Source: Micropterix aruncella | Lineage: Eukaryota; Arthropoda; Insecta; Lepidoptera; Micropterigidae | Reading direction: 5' to 3' | Length of the DNA: 64,000 nucleotides | Assembly: GCA_944548615.1 (NCBI GenBank) | Contig: CALYMY010000086.1 | Span: 1 to 64,000 of the forward strand | Shown here: in pieces, positions 1 through 7,363 of the stretch | How the letters are laid out: every line of letters starts with the position of its first letter | Position numbering within the stretch: the first letter of the stretch is position 1 | Made by a program: the position numbers and the translations under genes | The notes under the pieces: model-generated | The model's input: the letters and a program-made list of their open reading frames with translations, nothing else | Told to the model about the DNA's origin: nothing | The model's database searches: none

Positions 1-323
1 AACCGTAGAGACGTGAAATTTGGTATAGGCATTCCATTATGATGGCAATTTCTAAGTTCCACCATGACATCGCTGCTGCACCCAGGGTTGGCTCCCGACG
101 AGGAAACTCCTCAACGGTCAACCGTAGAGACGTGAAATTTGGTATAGGCATTCCATTATGATGGCAATTTCTAAGTTCCACCATGACATCGCTGCTGCAC
201 CCAGGGTTGGCTCCCGACGAGGAAACTCCTCAACGGTCAACCGTAGAGACGTGATATTTGGTATAGGCATTCCATTATGATGGCAATTTCTAAGTTCCAC
301 CATGACATCGCTGCTGCACCCAG
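1..323. repeat. A satellite, 119-bp monomers, left part of the unit-1 array
   Basis: Holds the end of monomer 3, all of monomer 4 and most of monomer 5 of the unit-1 A array. A monomer boundary (GACGAGG) falls at 216. The last monomer has the GTGATATTT variant, which also marks monomer 5 in the arrays at 20776, 28595 and 32207. The array breaks at CCAG (320-323) and resumes at CCAG (3387-3390) in the same monomer, so this piece and 3387-4482 were one array. Confidence 0.95.
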
Positions 324-675
324 TGTAAGCTAGATTTTTACTTACCTATTATAATATACTACTACTATTTCTTTATGTCTATTTTATGAATCAATCTTCA
401 ATCAGCCCCACTAGTTGGGACGCCATTTGTAGCGTTGATTTTTACTACTTCTTTATCTTTATTTCTATCTGTGAGTTATGATTTTATAATCTATTTCTCG
501 ATATGTTATGTTACGATGCTTTCAATGTCTATTGGCCCACCACATTGGGACGGCATATGTCAGAGAAGATTTTACTATATCTATTTCAATATGTTACCAC
601 CATACAACGACAGTGATAATATTACCTTCAAGAGGGATAGGCTTCCAATACCTTGCCTAATAATTTCCCTCTTTG
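324..675. repeat. Three diverged tandem repeats at the left end of the insert
   Basis: Copies start at 324, 428 and 558, each as TGT, six or seven variable bases, then GATTTT(T)AC. The first two are followed by related GC-rich linkers at 405-425 and 534-555, both containing CCCAC, TTGGGACG and CA. The first copy starts exactly at the insert terminus. The third fades out, so its right edge is approximate. The linkers loosely resemble the 3' end of a metazoan lysine tRNA, as a minus-strand LTR-element primer site would, but the match has extra bases and is weak. Confidence 0.5.
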
Positions 676-1401
676 TATTTACTTCCTCAATGAAACAAAT
701 CTTCTCCAATTAATAATCCATATATTAAACCAAAATGCATATATTAACAATTAAATTATAAATTCTTCTATTTTAGTTTAAGTACTATTATTGTGAATTA
801 TATTTATAGTAATGAGCGCCTAATTCACCACAAAATATTTACAATTTATTCTTTGAGTTATTTTCGATCGATTATTTGTCGATGACAACAATGGCTGCGT
901 TCAGTCGATTGTTAATAAAATAATATTAATATTGATAATGCATGAGTTTAAATCTCCGTCGTGAAATTCGACAATTAGATTCTAATCCTTTATTTATTTA
1001 AATGTGTTCAATGTCAATTTATATTGAAACATGAATCGTAATGTTTACATACAACAACAAAATTACTTATAAACTAACACACTGTTAACTAGTCGATGGC
1101 GTTCCAGTGATATAATGAATTTAAATGACCGCAGTCGCTAATGCCCGATATAAACTACGACCTGGTTACCATTCAGTCCACTGAATGTCCATATGGTTTT
1201 CGTTCTATTATTTCTATTAATACTATTCCCTCCCCGTTATCTTTGAAACCCCATCGATCAGTCAAAACAAAAAAACCTTAATATAATCTACAATTTTCCT
1301 TATCTTTAATTTTATTCTAACATTCAGTATAATTCGAATGTTTCCTTAACTAGTTTCCAAATTCAAAACACATTATATAATGGCTGGTGTCTGAATCAAC
1401 G

Positions 1402-1421
1402 GAGTTAGCAAAGGCTAACTC
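1402..1421. other. Perfect hairpin inside the insert
   Basis: GAGTTAGC, a 4-nt AAAG loop, then GCTAACTC: an uninterrupted 8-bp stem. It lies in the non-coding insert with no adjacent gene. Function unknown. Confidence 0.6.
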
Positions 1422-2242
1422 TCTTCCAAATTAAATAATAGTCTGACTAGAGGTTTACCTCGTAGAACTATCAACGACTATTCATACCAATCGATGTTAA
1501 ATGCCTCATTTTTAGTTAACGTGCAAATATGTAGAAATCACGCATTTACGTTACAACTACTTAACATTCTAATAATTTCAACAAACCCACAAAACTCGAA
1601 TATTTATAACCCCAAAAAATATACAACAATGACAATATTGGTTGCTAGCTTCAGCCCAAATAATTAAATAACGCCAGCTTCGGCAAAATAAACTTACATA
1701 TTTTTAGTACATCTTTGCAGACAATGACTCTCGGCTATACTTCCCGTATTTACAGCTGCATTCACATTATGCACTTATAACTAATGTCAATTTCTTCGAT
1801 GCGTGTCGCCTTTCTAGAAATCTGCCATCACCAAGAAGAATGTCTCTTTAGAAACCTCAACCGCTTCGCTATCGTACTGCAATTTTCAAGCCGTTACTGC
1901 ATTCTCATCAATGTTTTTCCCTTATTTCGACGCTAATTTATACACCTCCGAAGGACGTTCGCAATGTTGTGATCTCAATCTGACGTTTCAGTTTGATTCG
2001 TTCGCCATCTTGGATATAATTTTCGTATTGCCCCCGACGAAATCTCGTACTTCTATTTTATATGAAATGTTGGATTTTTTTACATGCCAACCCGCGTAGC
2101 TCTCTCGATTCACATTTTTAGCACTGGATTTCTATTATTTGTTCGTTTTTTAGTGTCCTTGTAAAAAGCGCATCAATGGCGATTGCGATAAAGCGTTTCT
2201 GTGATGTACGATCTGCACACTTTATACGAATTTAAATGAACT

Positions 2243-2276
2243 GGGCACTAAAATGCTTCACAGCATCTCAGTGCCC
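2243..2276. other. 34-nt two-stage hairpin inside the insert
   Basis: GGGCACT (2243-2249) pairs with AGTGCCC (2270-2276). Inside it ATGCT (2253-2257) pairs with AGCAT (2262-2266) around a TCAC loop. The two stems are separated by a symmetric 3x3 internal loop, AAA opposite CTC. A related GAGCACCAAAAT lies about 60 bp downstream. A structured element of the transposon is possible; nothing else supports an RNA gene. Confidence 0.6.
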
Positions 2277-2676
2277 TTATTTTAAACTGTTTATTCTTAC
2301 ATCTGAGCACCAAAATATACTTTTCTTTCCCAAACTTTCGCAGCTTTAGAGCGTGCAACTAAAATTTCTTAATGGATGCCGGAAGCAACACGTCCATCCC
2401 TTTTATAACACCCTTATCGATATGACCTTTTTTTGATAATTTAACCCACAACTATTGACTAATCAATCATAAAACGATCTGATTTATCTATTTTTTCATT
2501 AAATAACGCTCTGCCACATTGCTAACAAACGAATTTCTTAACGATAATTCGTGCTTCTAATTCTACAAATGATTTTAAGTATTTATTTTACGTATTATGA
2601 GAAATTGATGTTTCATATTCGGCGGGAAATCATCATACTTTGACTTAACCTTGCCGCCTTTCTTGCGCGTCGTTTC

Positions 2677-2696
2677 CGCTTTCACATTTGAAAGCG
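2677..2696. other. Hairpin inside the insert
   Basis: CGCTTTC and GAAAGCG form a 7-bp stem around a 6-nt ACATTT loop. It is AT-flanked and has no gene nearby. Confidence 0.45.
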
Positions 2697-3340
2697 AAAT
2701 AATATAACTATTTTATTTCAATTTTATTTATTGATAGTATTTTTATCTAGTAATTCCTCTATTTTAATTACGTGTTTCTAAATTTCCTCATTTTAACTAT
2801 TAAATTTTATTTTGACTGGCAATTATCTGGTGATAATTTCTTTGGACATCATCGATTCGGCTTTCTTCCATCGATGTCGATTATGTTTTCCAATTTCTCT
2901 TAATAATAAATTAAATGTTCTTCAAATGACTTTATCAATATTGCTATTAAATTCTCCCATAATTCCTACTATTTAATAAACCCCTTTTATATTTCTTTGA
3001 AAAAACCAATCGGTCGACTTTTTTAAGACCATAAACATGCTTCTATTGTCTATTTGTCAATTATTGATATTTACGTCGATTTTTCGTAAAAATCTCAAAA
3101 TATGCTAATTTCTTGCCAAATACTCCTGATTGTCTATTTTTAAACCCCTAATAATGTCCTTAACTCTCAAAAACTACTCAAACCCTTTTATTTATGTGAC
3201 TCTGGCACTGCGCTCTATAGTTTAGCAACGGCCCTTCTTTCATCTGTCAGTTTTTAGTTCCTAATTAAATCGCTAGATGTCACTATGATCTTTTTCAAGT
3301 ACAATTTAATTTTAAAATTTGATTAATCTATTTTCGGTTA

Positions 3341-3357
3341 GCTTAGAGCTGCTAAGC
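3341..3357. other. Hairpin near the right end of the insert
   Basis: GCTTAG, loop AGCTG, CTAAGC, lying 29 bp inside the right terminus. A TAGCTTA here is the inverse of TAAGCTA near the left terminus (from position 326), a subterminal inverted pair of 7 bp. A subterminal hairpin is common in several transposon classes. I saw no Helitron CTRR end. Confidence 0.45.
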
Positions 3358-3386
3358 GATCATGTGATGATTTTCAGATCATTACA

Positions 3387-4482
3387 CCAGGGTTGGCTCC
3401 CGACGAGGAAACTCCTCAACGGTCAACCGTAGAGACGTGAAATTTGGTATAGGCATTCCATTATGATGGCAATTACTAAGTTCCACCATGACATGGCTGC
3501 TGCATCCAGGGTTGGCTCCCGACGAGGGAACTCCTCAACGGTCAACCGTAGAGACGTGAAATTTGGTATAGGCATTCCATTATGATGGCAATTACTAAGT
3601 TCCACCATGACATGGCTGCTGCACCCAGGGTTGGCTCCCGACGAGGGAACTCCTCAACGGTCAACCGTAGAGACGTGAAATTTGGTATAGGCATTCCATT
3701 ATGATGGCAATTTCTAAGTTCCACCATGACATCGCTGCTGCACCCAGGGTTGGCTCCCGACGAGGAAACTCCTCAACGGTCAACCGTAGAGACGTGAAAT
3801 TTGGTATAGGCATTCCATTATGATGGCAATTACTAAGTTCCACCATGACATGGCTGCTGCATCCAGGGTTGGCTCCCGACGAGGGAACTCCTCAACGGTC
3901 AACCGTAGAGACGTGAAATTTGGTATAGGCATTCCATTATGATGGCAATTACTAAGTTCCACCATGACATGGCTGCTGCACCCAGGGTTGGCTCCCGACG
4001 AGGGAACTCCTCAACGGTCAACCGTAGAGACGTGAAATTTGGTATAGGCATTCCATTATGATGGCAATTTCTAAGTTCCACCATGACATGGCTGCTGCAC
4101 CCAGGGTTGGCTCCCGACGAGGGAACTCCTCAACGGTCAACCGTAGAGACGTGAAATTTGGTATAGGCATTCCATTATTATGGCAATTTCTAAGTTCCAC
4201 CATGACATCGCTGCTGCACCCAGGGTTGGCTCCCGACGAGGAAACTCCTCAACGGTCAACCGTAGAGACGTGAAATTTGGTATAGGCATTCCATTATGAT
4301 GGCAATTACTAAGTTCCACCATGACATGGCTGCTGCACCCAGGGTTGGCTCCCGACGAGGGAACTCCTCAACGGTCAACCGTAGAGACGTGAAATTTGGT
4401 ATAGGCATTCCATTATGATGGCAATTACTAAGTTCCACCATGACATGGCTGCTGCACCCAGGGTTGGCTCCCGACGAGGGAA
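3387..4482. repeat. A satellite, right part of the unit-1 array
   Basis: Nine monomers plus the end of monomer 5, in the order b c a b c d e c c. This equals monomers 6-14 of the standard 14-monomer array (types defined at 7364-9039). Together with 1-323 it forms one standard array split by the 3.06-kb insert. Confidence 0.96.
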
Positions 4483-5698
4483 GCTTCATTTTGAACATAG
4501 AAATTGTTATGAAAAAATCACATTTTTCGAAATAAATCGAGATAGAGTAAACCTACCGCGTTGCGGACTTTGGAGAGATCGACACCCCGCTTAAGCTCTA
4601 CAAAATGGCATTTTTGAAATTTTGACATTTTGAAAATTTTTATATAGAATTTCATTTTAAACATAGAAATTATAATGAAAAAATCACATTTTTCGAAAAA
4701 GATCGTGATAGAGTAAACCTATAGCGTTACGGCGTTCGGACAGAACGACGGCCTTGGTATTCTCTTCGAAATGGCATTTTCGAAATTTTGACATTTTGAA
4801 ATTTTTTATATAAACTTTCATTTTGAACATAGAAATTGTTATGAATAAATGACATTTTTCAAAAAAGACCGTGATAGAGTAAATTAAACGCGTTACGGTG
4901 TTCCGGCAGAACGAAGGCCTTTGAAATCTCTACGAAATGGCATTTTCGAAATTTTGACATTTTGAAATTTTTTATACAAACTTTCATTTTGAACATAGAA
5001 ATTGTTATGAATAAATGTCATTTTTCGAAAAAGACCGTGATAGAGTAAATCAAACGCGTTACGGTGTTCGGACAGAACGAAGGCCTTTGAAAACTCTACG
5101 AAATGGCATTTTCGAAATTTTGACATTTTGAAATATTTTATATAAACTTTCATTTTGAACATAGAAATTGTTATGAAAAAATCACATTTTTCACAAAAGA
5201 ACGAGATAGAGTAAATAAAACGCGTTACGGTGTTTGGACACAACGAAGGCCTTTGAAATCTCTACGAAATGGCATTTTCGAAATTTTGACATTTTGAAAT
5301 TTTTTATATAAACTTTCATTTTGAACATAGAAATTGTTATGAATAAATGTCATTTTTCGAAAAAGACCGTGATAGAGTAAATAAAACGCGTTACGGTGTT
5401 CGGACAGAACGAAGGCCTTTGAAATCTCTACGAAATGGCATTTTCGAAATTTTGACATTTTGAAATTTTTTATACAAACTTTCATTTTGGACATAGAAAT
5501 TGTTATGAATAAATGTCATTTTTCGAAAAAGACCGTGATAGAGTAAATCAAACGCGTTACGTTGTTCGGGCAGAACGAAGGCCTTTGAAATCTCTACGAA
5601 ATGGCATTTTCGAAATTTTGACATTTTGAAATTTTTTATATAAACTTTCATTTTGAACATAGAAATTGTTATGAAAAAATCACATTTTTCGAAATAAA
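4483..5698. repeat. B satellite block, unit 1: seven 166-bp monomers
   Basis: The core GCGTT(A/G)CGG recurs at 4558, 4724, 4890, 5056, 5222, 5388 and 5554, exactly 166 bp apart. Monomers m1 and m2 are clearly diverged (m1 has CTTTGGAGAGATCG and CCCCGCTTAAGC); m3-m7 are close to each other. Each has runs such as ATTTTCGAAATTTT and the palindrome ACGCGT. The block starts at a HindIII site (4481-4486). It is flanked by the same 13 bp, TTGGCTCCCGACG, at 4464-4476 and 5699-5711, a sequence that belongs to the A monomer. Open frames on the minus strand here are artefacts of stop-poor repeats, since 166 is not a multiple of 3. Confidence 0.96.
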
Positions 5699-5890
5699 TT
5701 GGCTCCCGACGTTTGAGGGCTATTTCGCTAAAAGGCATCAATTATAGTCCTCCCTGTTTATTATTATCTAATAGAGTTTTGCTTTGCGCATCTAACGCTT
5801 CTTTTAATTTTCAAATCTGATTAATATTAACGGAATTATAGACGATTTAATATCTGTATAGGTATATTGATTTATCGATTTAACGGTTTT

Positions 5891-5973
5891 GTTTCCATAG
5901 TAACGAGCTCGGGCGGTGGCCCGACTCGCAATAGAATATTTATCGATTTAACGATTTCTGTTTCTATGGTAAC
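5891..5973 (+). promoter_or_regulatory. Two X-box (RFX-type) dyads, with a third degenerate copy
   Basis: GTTTCCATAGTAAC (5891-5904) and GTTTCTATGGTAAC (5960-5973) both fit the RFX X-box consensus RYYNYY-N(1-3)-RRNRAC with a 2-bp spacer. The third repeat has the weaker GTTTTCAATAGTAGC (6025-6039). In nematodes X-boxes are bound by the RFX factor DAF-19 upstream of cilium genes. Here they lie 314-396 bp upstream of the ATG at 6287, farther than most described sites. The same pair recurs in all 16 units. Binding is inferred from the motif alone. Confidence 0.5.
5904..5928. other. GC-rich hairpin overlapping the first X-box
   Basis: CGAG, a bulged C, then TCGGGC pair with GCCCGA and CTCG around a GGTG loop: ten base pairs with one bulge in very AT-rich surroundings. 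Present in every unit. It could be a cruciform or RNA hairpin, or a GC-box-like site. Confidence 0.55.
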
Positions 5974-6286
5974 TTCAGCCCTCGTCATACTTGCAAAAGT
6001 TTATTTATCGATTTTACGATTTTTGTTTTCAATAGTAGCGATCCGAGCCAAGGGAGTTTTAGTATTTTTCCCGCGGCTTCGTTTAATAAATTAAATATTA
6101 TATTCTTTATTTTATCATATACACACAAGCGAGGTGTCAAAAGATAGGGTTTTAGAACGCTTTTCATTTCATTGCTTCTGCTTTTTATCTCGTCTTCTTC
6201 TTCTTCTTTAATTACTTTTCAATACTATTTAATCTGTGCTTTTTCATTTTCATTTTCAGTGCCTTTGATCAACGAGAAGAGACAAT

Positions 6287-6460
6287 ATGGAGACCACAGA
6301 AATAGAAGTGCCGTTTCGGAATTTCGAAGAAATACCGGAACGAGCCAGAGATATTGCCCGCGAGGCGTTAAACGAATTAAAAGGAGTAAACAACCTACGG
6401 TTATGCGGAGAGCATTCGACGGTCGACGCGGAGTTAGATTCGACGAATCAAACTTCATAA
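6287..6460 (+). pseudogene. Candidate exon ORF of unit 1, broken by the LINE
   Basis: The first 38 codons match the other copies. After CGG (ending 6400) the frame enters the LINE and stops at TAA (6458-6460). The LINE reading frame is different, so no fusion protein forms from this ATG. The lost tail, AAAGAG plus the GTACGTG donor, resumes at 7346. Confidence 0.55.
6387..6400. repeat. Target-site duplication of the LINE, left copy
   Basis: TAAACAACCTACGG, repeated exactly at 7332-7345. Uninterrupted units have this sequence once, at the same place in the exon. Confidence 0.9.
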
Positions 6461-7331
6461 CCGATTTGATGTTCGCTGATGATAGCGCCGTTTTCGCCGA
6501 CACTGATGCCGAAGCAACGGACATTTTATACGACATATCCGGAATTGCTCAATCATATGGATTGAAAATCAATGCGGATAAGACCAAAGTGCTCACTACG
6601 GACGGTTCGAAGGCCAGCGTTTACCTCGATGGAACCCAAATCGAACAGGTCCCACAATTCAAGTATTTAGGATCGTTGGTTACGGAAAAGAAAGTGGCTT
6701 CGACGGCCGATGTCCATAGCCGGATCGGTCAGGCAACAGCAACATTCGCCTCGCTCAAGTGGTGCATATGGAAGCGAATGAATATTACCATCAAAACCAA
6801 AGTACGACTATACCGAACGTTGGTTCTTCCCATTCTTCTTTATGGATCGGAAACGTGGACGTTACTACAATCGGACCTCAAAAAGTTCGAAGTCTTCCAA
6901 ATGCGATGCTTGAGGCAGATTCTCGGTGTCTCACTCCGCGACCGAATTCGAAACGAGACCATTAGAGAAAGATGCGATCTAGTAACAACGATCGAAGAAG
7001 AAGTACAAAAACGTCGACTACGATGGTTCGGCCATGTTTGCCGAATGAACGACAATCGCTTGCCATGTAAACTTCTTTGGCGAGACCGTCCGACAGAATG
7101 GAGAATTCAGCGATCGGCACCGAAGAAAACCTGGCTAAATACCATCAAAGACGACCTTAAAAATCAACGATTGTCGGCTAGGGATGCTCGAGACGTGGCA
7201 AAAAATCGTCAAGAATGGAAGCGAATCGTGAATGGAGTACGATATCCAGCGGCACCGACAGCAGCGTATTGGCTGCGAGGGCGACCCCCTCCCCAATCGC
7301 CGGCTACGGAATAAATAATAATAATAATAAA
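6401..7331 (+). mobile_element. 5'-truncated RTE-type LINE retrotransposon
   Basis: 931 bp between exact 14-bp duplications (6387-6400 and 7332-7345). It carries the C-terminal half of a reverse transcriptase reading left to right. It has almost no 3' UTR: after the stop codon comes only an (AAT)n-like tail (7312-7331), typical of RTE elements, which end in short AT-rich repeats and not a long poly(A). The endonuclease and N-terminal RT are missing, as expected from incomplete target-primed reverse transcription. It sits in one of 16 otherwise identical sites, so it most likely arrived after the HOR had been amplified. Confidence 0.9.
6403..7314 (+). pseudogene. Truncated LINE reverse transcriptase (RTE-like), C-terminal part
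   Basis: 303 codons from the first in-frame ATG of the element, without internal stops or frameshifts. Seen: the RT catalytic palm motif LMFADD (FADD codons 24-27, 6472-6483); GLKINADKTKV (53-63), the following palm motif; FKYLG (86-90), the hydrophobic RT block before the thumb; LLYGSETW (145-152); and a C-terminal RRLRWFGHVCRM stretch common in RTE-type and related LINE proteins. The frame stays open upstream to 6172 through host sequence, but that part is chance and not LINE protein. The fingers, first palm motifs and endonuclease are absent, so it cannot act alone. The intact frame suggests a young insertion. Confidence 0.88.
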
Positions 7332-7345
7332 TAAACAACCTACGG
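7332..7345. repeat. Target-site duplication of the LINE, right copy
   Basis: TAAACAACCTACGG, identical to 6387-6400. The exon sequence AAAGAG and donor GTACGTG follow directly. Confidence 0.9.
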
Positions 7346-7363
7346 AAAGAGGTACGTGACAAG

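Larger units (their letters stand above)
324..3386. mobile_element. 3.06-kb non-coding insertion of unknown family in the satellite
   Basis: Seen: non-satellite, AT-rich DNA beginning TGTAAGCTAG and ending ATCATTACA, so the outer 5 bp are inverted (TGTAA/TTACA). It is flanked by a direct CCAG at 320-323 and 3387-3390. Removing the insert plus one CCAG restores a 119-bp monomer and the standard monomer order, so this is an insertion and not an array edge. TG...CA ends with a 4-bp duplication fit an LTR-type element or LTR derivative; short inverted ends also allow a non-autonomous DNA transposon. No open frame exceeds 92 codons and no gag, pol or transposase motif is visible. I found no matching long terminal direct repeats. 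It holds several hairpins and three diverged tandem repeats at the left end, listed separately. The rest is featureless AT-rich sequence to my eye. Confidence 0.6.
5871..6070 (+). repeat. Three short tandem repeats of the promoter-like region
   Basis: TTTATCGATTTaACG-like starts lie at 5871, 5939 and 6004, so the periods are 68 and 65 bp. Each copy runs into GTTT(C/T)... then GTA(A/G)C. Present in every unit at the same offset. The right edge is approximate. The 75-codon open frame over it (from 5867) simply reflects the repeats and is not taken as a gene. Confidence 0.8.
5699..7363 (+). repeat. C segment, unit 1, interrupted by a LINE
   Basis: The C segment starts with the A-derived TTGGCTCCCGACG and ends just before the next GACGAGGGAACTCC. 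GACG therefore stands as a 4-bp direct repeat around it (5708-5711, 7364-7367). Contents: three 65-68 bp repeats from 5871, X-box dyads at 5891-5904 and 5960-5973, a GC hairpin at 5904-5928, a CTT run near 6190, acceptor TTTTCAG ending at 6259, and a candidate exon. A 945-bp insertion (LINE plus target duplication) makes this copy longer than the other fifteen. Without it the length past the 13-bp boundary is 707 bp, as elsewhere. Confidence 0.92.

Noticed and set aside
435..713. 92-codon ORF in the 3-kb insert
   Set aside because: It overlaps the tandem repeats at the insert end, has AT-driven composition and shows no recognisable motif.
1911..2099. 62-codon ORF in the 3-kb insert
   Set aside because: Short, with no motif, splice sites or paralogue in the window.
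324..3386. Helitron identity for the insert
   Set aside because: A subterminal hairpin is present at 3341, but there is no TC start, no CTRR end, and it has a 4-bp duplication, which Helitrons lack.
3423..4498. 61-codon minus-strand and 71-codon plus-strand open frames in every A monomer
   Set aside because: They recur because the monomer has few stops. 119 is not a multiple of 3, each runs into the next copy out of phase, and they lack splice or promoter signals.
4893..5741. 89- and 116-codon minus-strand frames in the B blocks
   Set aside because: They cross 166-bp monomer borders, start inside different monomers, and are Lys/Phe-rich translations of AT-rich repeats.
5867..6094. 75-codon plus-strand frame with internal repeats in each C segment
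   Set aside because: It covers the X-box repeats in the promoter-like region and its internal similarity only mirrors those DNA repeats.
6188..6210. CTT microsatellite in each C segment
   Set aside because: Only about four or five repeats, best read as part of the pyrimidine tract before the acceptor.
6172..7314. A 380-codon protein joining host sequence to reverse transcriptase
   Set aside because: The first 77 codons are a chance open frame over the pyrimidine tract and exon in the wrong phase. Only the part after 6401 is LINE protein.
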